Source of the DNA: Motilimonas cestriensis
GTDB taxonomy: Bacteria > Pseudomonadota > Gammaproteobacteria > Enterobacterales > CBDFNC01
DNA: 53,106 bases
NCBI RefSeq assembly: GCF_021295315.1
Contig: NZ_JAIMJA010000014.1
Coordinates: 84,475 to 137,580 of the forward strand
Direction of reading: 5' to 3'
The notes under the pieces are model-generated. The model had not been told where the DNA came from. It saw only the letters and a program-made list of their open reading frames with translations, and ran no database searches. This document shows positions 17,975-27,404 of the stretch, piece by piece. The position numbers were made by a program, and so were the translations under genes. Every line of letters begins with the position of its first letter. Within the stretch, counting starts at the first letter, position 1.

Positions 17975-19423
17975 CTATACACCAGTATTTCCACCTCTCA
18001 ATACAGGTTTAATCTTCTCAAGCCGTTTGGCAAAGTAATACCAAGTAAATAAGACAGTTAACGTCACCCCAATGGCATCGGTTAGCGGAAACGCCCACCA
18101 AATGCCGTCAACCCCTAGCGTGCTTGGCAGTAATAGAATCATAGGTAGCAGCAGTAAGTAAGTGCGACCAGACTCGAGTAACATCGCTGGTAGTGCTTTG
18201 CCCATGGCCTGAAAAATAGCGCTGCACATCATGCCAGCGGCCACGCTGAAAAAGCCAATAAAGACGATGGATGAAATGCCACTTGCGGTTTCAACAAGGG
18301 CAAGATCTGCAGTGAATAAACTAAACAACCACTGCGGTCGCAGCACTAACAGTAAAGTCACAAATGTGGTCCAAACCGTACCAATGGCAATCGCCGTTAA
18401 TAGCGACTGTTTTACCCGTGCTAACTGCCCGGCACCATAGTTAAAGCCCGCCAAGGTCTGTAACGCAATAGTCATGCCCAGCAAGGGTAAAAATAGCAGC
18501 ATAAAACTGCGGATCAATAAACCATGGGCGCTAATTAACAAACTCGCTTGGTCTCCACTGTATTTTGTCACGGCAAAAATAGTCACCGCGATAGTAAAAG
18601 CAAAACCACTGTGAGAAAGAAAGATAGGAAAACCTAAACCAAGCACACGCTTATGCACGTTTAAGTCAAAACGTAAATATTGCGGCACTATTTTCAATCT
18701 GTCTTTACCGCAGAGCTGTAACCTAACCGCCAAGCTAAATGAGAAAAGCATTGCCAATACGGTAGCCCACGCGGCCCCAGCAACGCCCCAACCAAAGCCG
18801 AAAATAAATAAAGCGTCAAATGTTACGTTGAGCGCTGAGCCAAGTAACATCACCTTCATCATGTCCATTGGCTTGCCCGAGGCGCGAAAGCTCTCGGTTA
18901 AGGTGCCCGAGATAAAACTAACCACGGTAACAAGTAATATCGGCAGCAAATAAGTATCAGCGTCAGCTAACAGTATTGTTGGCAAGGCTAGCAAGGTATA
19001 AATAGGCTCGCGTAATAAGTAAATAAGCACACTTAGCAGCAAACCTAAACTCATGGCAAAGACCAAACTGCTGCAAAATACCTGACTCGCGCCTTGTTTG
19101 TCGCCACTGCCTAAACGTCTTGAAATAATCGAGGCCATGCCACTGCCTAACATAGCACTGACACTAATAATAAACATGCTGATGGGAAACACTGCCGACA
19201 CCGACGCCATTGCATTAACCCCCACCCCTCGGGTAATAAATACCGCATCAACAAAGCTATATAAGCCGTTAATCAATAACGCGATGATAATAGGAAAAGC
19301 CAATTTTACAAATTGCGTTGAGATCGCCCCCGTCAATAACGGATGAGGGTCGCTAACGTCTGCTTCTGGTTCATTGAGCCGAAGATCATCATCTGCTGTA
19401 AAGGTCAAATCGGTGTTGCTCAT
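17975..19423 (-). CDS. MATE family efflux transporter
   Basis: A 482-residue inner-membrane protein with about 12 hydrophobic segments. The ATG at 19423 has AAGGA 7 bases upstream; the GTG one codon earlier is the alternative start. The paired halves and motifs such as FVDAVFITRGVGVNAMASV and SRRLGSGDKQGASQVF match the MATE/MVF fold. Family role: Na+ or H+-driven export of cationic drugs or metabolites. A palindromic repeat fragment lies just upstream. Confidence 0.9.
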   Translation of the reverse strand: MSNTDLTFTADDDLRLNEPEADVSDPHPLLTGAISTQFVKLAFPIIIALLINGLYSFVDAVFITRGVGVNAMASVSAVFPISMFIISVSAMLGSGMASIISRRLGSGDKQGASQVFCSSLVFAMSLGLLLSVLIYLLREPIYTLLALPTILLADADTYLLPILLVTVVSFISGTLTESFRASGKPMDMMKVMLLGSALNVTFDALFIFGFGWGVAGAAWATVLAMLFSFSLAVRLQLCGKDRLKIVPQYLRFDLNVHKRVLGLGFPIFLSHSGFAFTIAVTIFAVTKYSGDQASLLISAHGLLIRSFMLLFLPLLGMTIALQTLAGFNYGAGQLARVKQSLLTAIAIGTVWTTFVTLLLVLRPQWLFSLFTADLALVETASGISSIVFIGFFSVAAGMMCSAIFQAMGKALPAMLLESGRTYLLLLPMILLLPSTLGVDGIWWAFPLTDAIGVTLTVLFTWYYFAKRLEKIKPVLRGGNTGV

Positions 19424-19469
19424 CACTCATTCCTTACAATAATACCAATGGGCTGGCCGAAGTTGGCCG

Positions 19470-19505
19470 TATACACCCAATCAACTTGAAGATGCATGAT
19501 TGGGC
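19470..19505. repeat. truncated copy of dispersed palindromic repeat
   Basis: TACACCCAATCAACTTGAAG and the following GATGCATG match the left arm of the elements at 22042 and 43145. Then comes ATTGGG, so the copy seems to have lost the middle of the right arm. Confidence 0.7.
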
Positions 19506-19542
19506 ACAGAGCAACAGAGTTAAAACAAATGTTAGGACAAGA

Positions 19543-20457
19543 CTAATGCACTTTTACCAGCACCTCGAGTTTCATTATGTCTTGCTCGTAATTTATCTCG
19601 AGGTAACGCTCAATCACATATTCATAAGTGATGGTTAACCGCGTTTGAGGAAAGTACTCACTCAGCAACCACAAATAAAACGTCTGCATATCACTCATTT
19701 TTCCATCATATTCAATCAATAAATAACGACCTTCAGCTTGGGCTCTAACACACATACCCGCTTGCTTGGCCATATCAATATCAGCGATCTCATAGCCTGA
19801 CTCATAACGACAAACTTCAATTGGGGTTAACCAAACATTGTCAAAACAAAAGCCCGCCGTTTTACCTGGCTCAATCGCAATATGATTAAACGCTAACCAT
19901 TCACGCATTTGACTCCAAGCATCCATGATCCCCTCTATGGCATAACCTTGAGTGCTCGCAATCACGCCGTAATGGGTTGCTGGCAGTGACACCACCTCAA
20001 TGCGCTTGATCTGTGCCTTAACTTGTTCACTCTCTTGCTCTGAGAGAGACCCATTGTATAAAAGCGCCGGGCTTATCTCTTTTCCGTACTTGCTAAAAAG
20101 TTTTCCATTCTTGCTATTTATGCCTAGCGCCCCCTGTCGATGCTGAGACGCTGAAAAACCAAAATAAGCTTGAAAGGCTTTACTAAAGTTAGCAGGAGAC
20201 GAAAAGCCACAACATTCACTAACGTCAGTAATGCTAGGCTGGTGATAACGCAATAATGAATGAAAGGCTTTTTCTAAACGTTTACGGCGCACAAACTGGT
20301 TGAAAGGCTCATTGGTGATACGTTTAAAAACCCGATGAAAGTGAAATGCTGAAAGATGAACATGATTCGCCACCTCTGCGATACTCAAAGGCGCAGCAAT
20401 GTTCGCCAATACATAATTGACCGCTTGATGAACCCGTTGTTGATCTTTGAGCTGCAT
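19543..20457 (-). CDS. AraC-family regulator with GyrI-like effector domain
   Basis: From the ATG at 20457 the protein has 304 residues. Residues about 5-105 form two helix-turn-helix units of the AraC type (LSIAEVANHVHLSAFHFHRV and ITDVSECCGFSSPANFSKAF). The C-terminal part (about 150-304) resembles the GyrI/Rob small-molecule-binding domain. The frame stays open to a start at 20631, but those 58 extra residues are hydrophobic, unlike an AraC N-terminus, so I prefer 20457. It lies divergent to an MFS transporter (20741), which suggests it controls that gene in response to a ligand; this is inference from position. Confidence 0.88.
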   Translation of the reverse strand: MQLKDQQRVHQAVNYVLANIAAPLSIAEVANHVHLSAFHFHRVFKRITNEPFNQFVRRKRLEKAFHSLLRYHQPSITDVSECCGFSSPANFSKAFQAYFGFSASQHRQGALGINSKNGKLFSKYGKEISPALLYNGSLSEQESEQVKAQIKRIEVVSLPATHYGVIASTQGYAIEGIMDAWSQMREWLAFNHIAIEPGKTAGFCFDNVWLTPIEVCRYESGYEIADIDMAKQAGMCVRAQAEGRYLLIEYDGKMSDMQTFYLWLLSEYFPQTRLTITYEYVIERYLEINYEQDIMKLEVLVKVH

Positions 20458-20740
20458 AAAGCCATTTCCATCAATGATGAGTAAAATACAATTCAAGATC
20501 CTATCGTGATAAATATGGCGCCACAATATTATTTTGCACAGGCCTATCGACAAGAAACAGATAAACTCAGCAGGTGACGAAAAAGGTTTTATAAATAACT
20601 CAGCAGTCACTTTATCTGCAATATTTATCAAACAATAAATATTACCTTAAAGCACAAAATTTCTTGTTTTACTCTAAAAGCAATACGCTCCATAGTCCCG
20701 CCAAAAATCCCCCATCAATCGCTTTTAGAGAATAACGACA

Positions 20741-21898
20741 TTGGAAAATACGCTTATTTCCCAGCAATCCTCCCGCATTGCTGCTCCTGTCATTGCATTA
20801 ACTTTATATGCGATTGCATCCGGTTACTTAATGAGCCTGATCCCGCTAATGCTAAATGAATATAATATTCATGAAACACTGGCTAGCTGGCTTGCGAGTG
20901 CGTTTTACGCCGGCTTGCTTATCGGCGCAATCGGCGCTGAGCGCTTAGTTTGCCGCCTTGGCCACAAGCTTGGCTATATTGTTTGCTTAGTTATTTTTAT
21001 AAGCACCATTATTGTGTTGCCACTTTTTGCCAATGAAATGGTGTGGTTAATGGCACGCTTTATTGCTGGCGTAGCCGTGGCCGGGATCTTTGTGGTTGTA
21101 GAGTCATGGCTAATGGCCGGCGCAGAACACACCCGAGCCAAGCGCTTAAGCGTTTACATGATTGCACTCTATGGCGGCAGTGCCTTAGGCCAGTTTGGTA
21201 TTGGTCTAATGGGCGTAAGCGGCAGTGCCCCTTTTATTGCCATCAGTATGTTAATTAGCGCGGCTATTGGCGTGCTAATGTTGGTTAAAAGTGAGCAACC
21301 TGATAGCCAAGAAAGTATTCGCCTATCTTTTAAACAAATAATGAAACTCAGTTATGCGGCGATTATTGGCTGCATCGTATCAGGCCTTACGTTAGGCGCT
21401 ATTTACGGCTTAATGCCCGTTGAACTCGACAATAGAGGCATTAGCCACGATAAAATTGGCATGTTAATGGCGTTAGTTATTTTAGGCGGCATGGCGGTAC
21501 AACCTGTGGTTACCTTCACCAGTAAATGGCTTAGTCGCACGCTATTAATGGCGTTTTACTGCTTAATTGGCGTATTTGCGATTGGCCTGACTTTTGTTAG
21601 CAGCAGTCACTCGGTATTAGCCCTTGCCTTATTTGGCTTAGGCATGGCTACTTTTGCTCTATATCCTATTGCCATTAGCCTTGGCTGTGAAAAGCTAGAT
21701 GAAAGTTACATCGTTTCTGCAGCGCAAGTGATGCTGCTTAGCTACAGTATTGGCTCTGTGCTCGGGCCGGTTGCATCCGCTACCTTTATGGCGCAACAGC
21801 ACGGCCTATTGGGATATTTGTTTGCGACTCTGGTCGCCACCTCTGCGTATATGCTGCTTGCTAGTGTTAAAAGCAAAAGCCAAATCATGGCTGAGTAA
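20741..21898 (+). CDS. MFS transporter (YcaD-like)
   Basis: A 385-residue protein starting at TTG (AGAGAATAACGACA before it). It has about 12 hydrophobic segments and the loop motif GAERLVCRLGHKLGY after segment 2. Segment 4-5 has RFIAGVAVAGIFVVVESWLM, typical of the YcaD subgroup, whose substrate is unknown. Role: proton-coupled membrane transport. It is divergent from the AraC/GyrI-type regulator, a common regulator-efflux arrangement. A strong hairpin lies 57 bases downstream. Confidence 0.87.
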   Translation: MENTLISQQSSRIAAPVIALTLYAIASGYLMSLIPLMLNEYNIHETLASWLASAFYAGLLIGAIGAERLVCRLGHKLGYIVCLVIFISTIIVLPLFANEMVWLMARFIAGVAVAGIFVVVESWLMAGAEHTRAKRLSVYMIALYGGSALGQFGIGLMGVSGSAPFIAISMLISAAIGVLMLVKSEQPDSQESIRLSFKQIMKLSYAAIIGCIVSGLTLGAIYGLMPVELDNRGISHDKIGMLMALVILGGMAVQPVVTFTSKWLSRTLLMAFYCLIGVFAIGLTFVSSSHSVLALALFGLGMATFALYPIAISLGCEKLDESYIVSAAQVMLLSYSIGSVLGPVASATFMAQQHGLLGYLFATLVATSAYMLLASVKSKSQIMAE

Positions 21899-21955
21899 TC
21901 CCCTTTCCTAAAAGCTTTCTGCAACAACCAGTGACATTCAGTAAAATCCAGTAAC

Positions 21956-21982
21956 AGCTTCTACCATTCAGTGGTAGAAGCT
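21956..21982 (+). terminator. hairpin downstream of the YcaD-like gene
   Basis: An 11-base perfect stem (AGCTTCTACCA / TGGTAGAAGCT) surrounds a TTCAG loop. The downstream tract is only CTCTAATCGTTAT, so termination strength is uncertain. Short direct repeats of the type CAGTAA/CAGTGA lie just upstream. Confidence 0.4.
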
Positions 21983-22041
21983 CTAATCGTTATAACCGCT
22001 TTCTATATGCTGAGATAAAAAATCAACCCATCTATTTGTTG

Positions 22042-22098
22042 TATACCCAATCAACTTGAAGATGCATGTTTCAAGCATCTCCAGGTTGATTGGGTATA
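22042..22098. repeat. complete copy of dispersed palindromic repeat (57 bp)
   Basis: Left arm TATACCCAATCAACTTGAAG followed by ATGCATG pairs with the right arm CAAGCATCTCCAGGTTGAT followed by TGGGTATA, around a TTT-centred loop; only about three mismatches. A near-identical copy lies at 43145, a truncated one at 19470 and a shorter variant at 31595. Confidence 0.88.
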
Positions 22099-22213
22099 TT
22101 ACTTGCTCGAATTCTCAGTTTTTGTGCTGATGCATTAAATTAACTGGATCTAGACGTATTATTGTTAAAAAATATACAAAAAAAATACAACTTCACTTTT
22201 TCAAGGACGAAAA

Positions 22214-23509
22214 ATGGAAATAATAGCTCAGTACTCACAAACCGTGAGTACCAACCGCCATTGGCGTTTTTTTATTGCTTTTGGCTTGTTAGCCCTCGCT
22301 GCACTCGCAATACACAGCCAAATGTACACCTACAATATCGGCCTAATGATTGATGAACATCCTCATTATGGTCAAATCGGTATGTTCTTACGCGGCGATC
22401 TTAGTCAGCACCCTAGCCTAACCACCATCCCCGGCTATCATGCCACCATGGCATTTATTGGCAAACACTTACACTTGTCTGGCCCTAATCATATCCGCTT
22501 AATATCGCTATTAACCGTATTGGCCTCAGTGGTAGTGATGTATTTTTGTCTCCGTAAAACCGCACCCAAAGCAGCGTTGCCTAGGTCTCTCGCCTTCTTC
22601 TTTTTACCGGTGATGTTCCCTTACAATTTCTTAATTTATACCCATAGCTTGTCGATGTTAACCATTATTGCGGCGGTTTATTTTTACTTAGATAAACGGC
22701 TATGGTGGTGCGCGGCTATGTTTGCGCTGAGCTTGTTAGTGCGTCAAACCAATATTATTTGGGTGGCGGCCATTGCCATGATGTTTGTTTTCGATACTTG
22801 GCAGCAACAAGGTCAACACGTTACCTTCCAGTTAAAGAAATGGTTGATTAAACTGCTGCCTTTTATCGCTTTGTTTAGCGCCTTTTCCGCCTTTGTTGTT
22901 ATTAATGGCGGCGTAGCGATTGGCGATGCAAACAGCCACCCGGTCGGTATGTCTGTAGGTAACTTATACTTTTACATGTTTTGTTTTTTCTTGGTGTTTT
23001 TACCCATCATACTGCGCCACAGCAAACGTTACGTAGCGGTATTAAAACAAAGCGCGACCTTAAAGCTCGAAATAAAAGATCGCGAATACCAAGTTCCAGT
23101 CAGTTTAGCTTGGTTAGTGGCTGCGTTTTTCATCGGCTACATGCTGCTGTTTAAAGTAGTGCATCCTTATAATTTATTATCCGGCTTTGTCCATAACACC
23201 ATCCCGCTTTACTTTACGTCTTCACCATTGCTTAAAGCAACTTGGCTACTGCCAATATTAGCAACCGTGGCCGGTGCATTTGTGCTTAAGTTAAGTCGCC
23301 CGTCGGCTTATATTTTGTATCCGTTTTTTGTTGCCCTGCTGCTGCTGCACCCAATGATTGAGCACCGATATTACATTCCAGCCATGGGCTTGTTGTTAGT
23401 GTTCTTATCTGACCAAGGCAAAAAAATAGAGTGGCTTCAGCTCGGTTATTTTGCTTTACTCTCGGCCTTGCTGGTCTGGGTTAAATTTAATCTTGGCTTA
23501 TTTCCATAA
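22214..23509 (+). CDS. ALG10/DIE2-like membrane glycosyltransferase
   Basis: A 431-residue protein with about 10-12 hydrophobic segments. The start has AAGGACG upstream. The first periplasmic loop carries MIDEHPHYGQIGMFLRGDLS and then TTIPGYH, and a later segment carries LLVRQTNIIWV. That pattern (IDE..H in loop 1, T.PG.., RQTNI.WV) is the signature of the DIE2/ALG10 alpha-1,2-glucosyltransferases of the eukaryotic ER, which use dolichyl-phosphate-glucose. By analogy this would use a polyprenyl-phosphate sugar on the outer face of the inner membrane. The acceptor is unknown. It is followed 9 bases later by a PIG-V-like gene, so both are one operon. Confidence 0.72.
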   Translation: MEIIAQYSQTVSTNRHWRFFIAFGLLALAALAIHSQMYTYNIGLMIDEHPHYGQIGMFLRGDLSQHPSLTTIPGYHATMAFIGKHLHLSGPNHIRLISLLTVLASVVVMYFCLRKTAPKAALPRSLAFFFLPVMFPYNFLIYTHSLSMLTIIAAVYFYLDKRLWWCAAMFALSLLVRQTNIIWVAAIAMMFVFDTWQQQGQHVTFQLKKWLIKLLPFIALFSAFSAFVVINGGVAIGDANSHPVGMSVGNLYFYMFCFFLVFLPIILRHSKRYVAVLKQSATLKLEIKDREYQVPVSLAWLVAAFFIGYMLLFKVVHPYNLLSGFVHNTIPLYFTSSPLLKATWLLPILATVAGAFVLKLSRPSAYILYPFFVALLLLHPMIEHRYYIPAMGLLLVFLSDQGKKIEWLQLGYFALLSALLVWVKFNLGLFP

Positions 23510-23518
23510 GGTTGACCG

Positions 23519-24817
23519 ATGTCTTATATTTTATCCATTGAATTTCTCTGCCTCTTTTTAATCATTACTAGTGGGCTATATATTGCTTGGAATGCATGTC
23601 ATCAACTCAGTTGGCTAGGGGCTGCGCAAACAGACATTGGTATGCCAATCAATGAGCCCGTTGTGCCTTGGCGGGCTAGCTGGCAACGAAATCTCACTTT
23701 ACTAATACAGATTACCTGTGTGGTATTACTGAGCCGACTGATTGTCTATCTCGTCGCCTACTTAGCATTTATTGCAATGAAGGATAATGGCGGCGGCTTT
23801 AGTGACTTGTTCAAACATATTTGGTGGCGCTGGGATAGCTTTCACTATATGAACATTGCCGATAACGGCTATGCGGCAGAAGGTAAAGACAGGTATCTAC
23901 TGGTTTTCTATCCTTTATACCCAGCATTAATTGCGGTAATGAAGGGCTTTGTTGCCGACACCTTTTATGCTGGGGTAACCGTTTCCTTAATTAACCTAGT
24001 TTTGTCGTGCTTCTTTTTATTTAAGCTGGTATTAAACGAATTCGAGGATGAAGCAATTGCGTGGAGAGCGATTAAATATTTATTATTGTTCCCATTTTCA
24101 TTTTTCACCGCCATTGTTTACACCGAAAGTACATTCTTATTAATGAGTATTGCCTGCTTCTATTACATGCGCCAAGGCTATTGGTGGCAAGCTGGATGCT
24201 TTGGTTTACTGGCCGCGTTAACGCGCAATCACGGTGTTTTATTACTCGCTCCAATGGTGTTTGAGATGTTGCGGCAACATCAGCAGCAATGGCCGAGTGA
24301 TTGGCCGCAAAGAATCAAATTTATTGCTCCAAAATTACTGTCCCTCGCACTTATTCCAACCGGGATCTTGCTCTATTTAGTATTAAATAAATGGGTAACG
24401 GGAGATTGGTTTCGCTTTTTAGATTACCAAAAAGAGAATTGGCATAATGGCTTTGGCTATTTCGCGCAAAACATATCTGGCATTTTTGAGCGTATCCAAG
24501 GCACTAATTATAAGATGGTGGCAGGCACTTGGTGGCCAACCTTCATCGGCTTTTTTCTTGCTATCGCTTTAATCGTGACCTCCATACGCAAAGTGCCCAG
24601 TGCTTATGTTATCTATAGCTTTTGCTACTTACTGATTTCTTATTCGCCGACTTGGTTACTCAGTGGCCCAAGGTATTTAATGGGGTTGTTTCCTTTGTTC
24701 ATCTTTTTGGCGCTGTGGGCAAGTAAGCACAAAAGCTTAGAAAGCCTACTAGACATTAGCTTAGGGGTGTTTCTAGCATTATTTACTGTGTTGTTTTTCC
24801 ACTCGGTAGTTTACTGA
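23519..24817 (+). CDS. PIG-V-like mannosyltransferase (GT-C fold)
   Basis: A 432-residue protein with about 8-10 hydrophobic segments. The first large loop reads WWRWDSFHYMNIADNGY, then FYPLYPALI, and later LLAALTRNHGVLL. This is the pattern of PIG-V (GPI mannosyltransferase 2): WD..H/Y...GY, FFPL.P, LTR.NG. Bacterial relatives exist; function there is generally unproven. It starts 9 bases after the ALG10-like gene and is followed by a clear hairpin. The pair probably adds sugars, from polyprenyl-phosphate donors, to a cell-surface glycan or lipid. The donor and product are inference. Confidence 0.75.
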   Translation: MSYILSIEFLCLFLIITSGLYIAWNACHQLSWLGAAQTDIGMPINEPVVPWRASWQRNLTLLIQITCVVLLSRLIVYLVAYLAFIAMKDNGGGFSDLFKHIWWRWDSFHYMNIADNGYAAEGKDRYLLVFYPLYPALIAVMKGFVADTFYAGVTVSLINLVLSCFFLFKLVLNEFEDEAIAWRAIKYLLLFPFSFFTAIVYTESTFLLMSIACFYYMRQGYWWQAGCFGLLAALTRNHGVLLLAPMVFEMLRQHQQQWPSDWPQRIKFIAPKLLSLALIPTGILLYLVLNKWVTGDWFRFLDYQKENWHNGFGYFAQNISGIFERIQGTNYKMVAGTWWPTFIGFFLAIALIVTSIRKVPSAYVIYSFCYLLISYSPTWLLSGPRYLMGLFPLFIFLALWASKHKSLESLLDISLGVFLALFTVLFFHSVVY

Positions 24818-24827
24818 TAAAAAAGCA

Positions 24828-24853
24828 AAAATAGCCCACTGCAGGTGGGCTAT
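24828..24853. terminator. bidirectional intrinsic terminator
   Basis: ATAGCCCAC and GTGGGCTAT pair around TGCAG. On the minus strand the stem is followed by a T-rich tract (TTTTTGCTTTTTT), so it should end the acyltransferase transcript well. On the plus strand the T-tract is weak. Confidence 0.75.
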
Positions 24854-24899
24854 TGTTAGATTTGATAACGCCTCGACATCAACACTCAAGCGCCAATTA

Positions 24900-25976
24900 T
24901 CACGGCTGTTGAGCCACGCCTTGCTGCACTTGTTGCCACTGTTTTATCCCTTGCCAACGCGCTCTCGCCCATCGCTGCCCAGGTTTTTCAATTAAGTAAT
25001 AAGTGGCTAGTGAAATCGGTATTAATAAGCCAAATACCCAAGCAAATACCTCTAGCTTGATCCCATAATTTGGCAAATCAAGTGCCTTCATCACATTGAT
25101 AACCCAGTAATGATTGAGGTACAGGGAATAAGATAGCGTACCTAAAAAGGCAAGTCGTAAGTGTTTGAACAACCAACTCACTACCCCGCCTTGCCAAGCA
25201 AAACAAAATACCAGTGCGGCAAAAATAAAGGGGCTATTAAAGTCCATTTTGGTGCGCATCGGCGCTAACAGCAGCAGGTATGCACTGGCAGCTATCAGCG
25301 TTAGTTCAGCAGCTGAGAACAAGCCAAAAGTAAGTTTGGGCGAAGAATTTTTAAATTGGCATTGCTTGATGGCAACAAACAAGCGGTACAACACCATCCC
25401 CAAAAAGAACCCAGCAAAACAGCGCACCATGCCCGCATTCAAAAAGCCGAACAACAGCTGAATATGCACATCCAAATGCTTAATATTAGCCACCAGCGCG
25501 GTATAGCCGAGAATTGAGAACACTAATAAAAATAAGGTGTTTGCTCGCCAAGCTACCCACGCAAAAACAATTAAATTAACCCAAAATTCAACACTAATAC
25601 TCCAACTAGGCTGGTTCCAGCTCACCCACCACGTGCTCATGCCGGTGTTTTGTAACAAGAATAAGTGCTGTACAAAGGTATAGATATTGCCATCCCCTTT
25701 ATCGGGAAAGGTATCGGTGACGATGTAAAAAACCAGCACCACAATTAAGCAGAACAAGTGCAACGGGTATAACCGCGATAATCGCGCCACCGTGAAATCA
25801 GTAAGTGATATTTCACCTTGATTAGCAGGATTAAAGTAACGGTAACTCAGCACAAAGCCACTTAAGATAAAAAATAGATCGACAGCTAAATACCCCGGGA
25901 AGCCATAGTGCAGATGAAAAATCACCACCACTAATGCAGCCAACCCGCGAATGCTATCCAATGTATCAAACCTCAT
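24900..25976 (-). CDS. acyltransferase 3 family membrane protein (OafA-like)
   Basis: From the ATG at 25976 (AAGGA 5 bases before) the protein has 358 residues; upstream in-frame starts (TTG at 26000, ATG at 25982) are less likely. It has about 10 hydrophobic segments. The N-terminus shows the family pattern LDSIRGLAALVVVIFHLHYG, with the catalytic histidine in VIFHLH, and then YLAVDLFFILSGFVLSYRYF, both hallmark stretches. Role: transfers acyl groups (often O-acetyl) to membrane-external glycans, lipopolysaccharide or antibiotics. It lies convergent to the glycosyltransferase pair, so it may modify the same surface glycan, an inference only. Confidence 0.88.
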   Translation of the reverse strand: MRFDTLDSIRGLAALVVVIFHLHYGFPGYLAVDLFFILSGFVLSYRYFNPANQGEISLTDFTVARLSRLYPLHLFCLIVVLVFYIVTDTFPDKGDGNIYTFVQHLFLLQNTGMSTWWVSWNQPSWSISVEFWVNLIVFAWVAWRANTLFLLVFSILGYTALVANIKHLDVHIQLLFGFLNAGMVRCFAGFFLGMVLYRLFVAIKQCQFKNSSPKLTFGLFSAAELTLIAASAYLLLLAPMRTKMDFNSPFIFAALVFCFAWQGGVVSWLFKHLRLAFLGTLSYSLYLNHYWVINVMKALDLPNYGIKLEVFAWVFGLLIPISLATYYLIEKPGQRWARARWQGIKQWQQVQQGVAQQP

Positions 25977-26240
25977 GTTCATCCTTAAACATTGATACAA
26001 AAATGGGGCTAAATAATAAAATAATTGCTATTTAGATAACAAGATCTGTGTCAGAAGCGGGAATAAAACTAAAAATGGCGTCAGCCAACCATCAGTATTA
26101 GCGATTTTAATCGTGGAAAATCAAGGGAAAGCGAAAGTCAGTTCACGATTTTAAAATGCGCGTAAAACAAGCAGCCAACATACCTATACTATAATGGCCA
26201 ACGCGAGAGATGATGATAGTCATTAATAAGGTTTAAGCAT

Positions 26241-27389
26241 ATGCAGTGGCGTAATTGGATTGTCAGTTTGTTCATGATGTTAAGTTCAACCTTAGCCGCC
26301 CCTTCTTTTGCAGATGTCGTTAAACTTAACTTTCTTGAATGGGGCTATTTGCCCATTGGTTACGAAGCCCGCTTTCAATCCTATGCCAAGACACGAGGTG
26401 TAAACGTAGAGTTAAACTCAGTGACTCCTTATATCACCGACTTTGACAGTATTTATGGCGCCCTAAGAACGCAAAAAGCCGATGTCGTGATGCCAGCAAA
26501 TTTCTTTTTAAAAGCCCATCATTCACCCCTGATAAAATTACTGCTGCCTATCGATAACTCACGCTTAACCAATTTTCAGCAGCTTCGGCCGATATTTCAA
26601 CAAACCCAATACGACAAAGAAGGCAAGCAGCATTACGCTATTGCCCATAGCTATGCTTTGTTTAGTCTCGCGTTTGACCAAGACCAATTTAGCCAGCCGC
26701 CGACCAGTTGGCGCCAACTAAATAATGCGGATAACACTGGCCAGTTTCGTGTTTATTGTGACCAATTTGAGCCGGTATTAATCTCCAGCATGCTGGCCTT
26801 AGGTGAGTCACCCGCTTTATTTGAAAATGGTCAAATCATCAAAGATCACGCCCTACAAAAGCGCGTCCAAAACACCTTGACCACACGTTTAAAAACCGCA
26901 CAAGGTTTTTGGGGCAATCAAGAAAACAACTGTGCAGACTTACGCCAACAAAGTCTTGCTACCACTTGGGGTTTGGAATTGGTGAAGTGCAATCAAGAAA
27001 ATCACCAGCGCTGGAAAATAGCGGTAGCCGAAGAAGGCCCTATCTACTCACTAGATACCTTGGCCATCGGCAAACACTTAGCTGATCAGCCTGACAAACT
27101 GCGCGCCGCCTATCTACTTATCGACTTTTTAATCAGCCAAGATCAGCAAGCCTTAGTATTACAAGGCGTACCGACCGTTCAAGGGGTGAACCGATTGCTA
27201 AATCGTGAGTTCACTGCCGAAGAGCAAGCCGTGTTACCCGATAAAGCGCTACCAGAATTTGATGAAAGGCTGTTGATCCCGCCGCTATCGGCCAATATTA
27301 AAAACCGCTACAAACGTATGATGATCAATGCTCTCGAAACATCCGGTACTAAAACGTTAAGCGAGCAATGTAACTGGGATATAAATTAG
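26241..27389 (+). CDS. periplasmic solute-binding protein (type 2, PotD-like)
   Basis: A 382-residue protein with a signal peptide (about 1-24, ending PSFA). After it comes KLNFLEWGYLPIGYEARF, the first strand of a polyamine-type binding protein. Later segments (DVVMPANFFLK, HSYALFSLAFDQDQF, TWGLELVKC, IYSLDTLAIGKH) fit the two-lobed fold. AAGG lies about 9 bases before the ATG. No ABC permease or ATPase gene is adjacent, so it may act with a distant transporter or as a sensor partner. It ends 15 bases before the end of a DUF1826 gene on the other strand. Confidence 0.82.
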   Translation: MQWRNWIVSLFMMLSSTLAAPSFADVVKLNFLEWGYLPIGYEARFQSYAKTRGVNVELNSVTPYITDFDSIYGALRTQKADVVMPANFFLKAHHSPLIKLLLPIDNSRLTNFQQLRPIFQQTQYDKEGKQHYAIAHSYALFSLAFDQDQFSQPPTSWRQLNNADNTGQFRVYCDQFEPVLISSMLALGESPALFENGQIIKDHALQKRVQNTLTTRLKTAQGFWGNQENNCADLRQQSLATTWGLELVKCNQENHQRWKIAVAEEGPIYSLDTLAIGKHLADQPDKLRAAYLLIDFLISQDQQALVLQGVPTVQGVNRLLNREFTAEEQAVLPDKALPEFDERLLIPPLSANIKNRYKRMMINALETSGTKTLSEQCNWDIN

Positions 27390-27404
27390 GCCGTCCTTCT
27401 AGCT

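Larger units (their letters stand above)
21899..22213. other. 315-bp intergenic region before the glycosyltransferase pair
   Basis: It holds the hairpin at 21956-21982 and a complete palindromic repeat at 22042-22098. No gene seen. A promoter for the downstream pair should lie after 22100, but I see no convincing -35/-10 match. Confidence 0.6.

Noticed and set aside
20458-20631. N-terminal extension of the AraC-type regulator
   Set aside because: The 58 extra residues are hydrophobic and do not fit the family; the ATG at 20457 gives a normal N-terminus.
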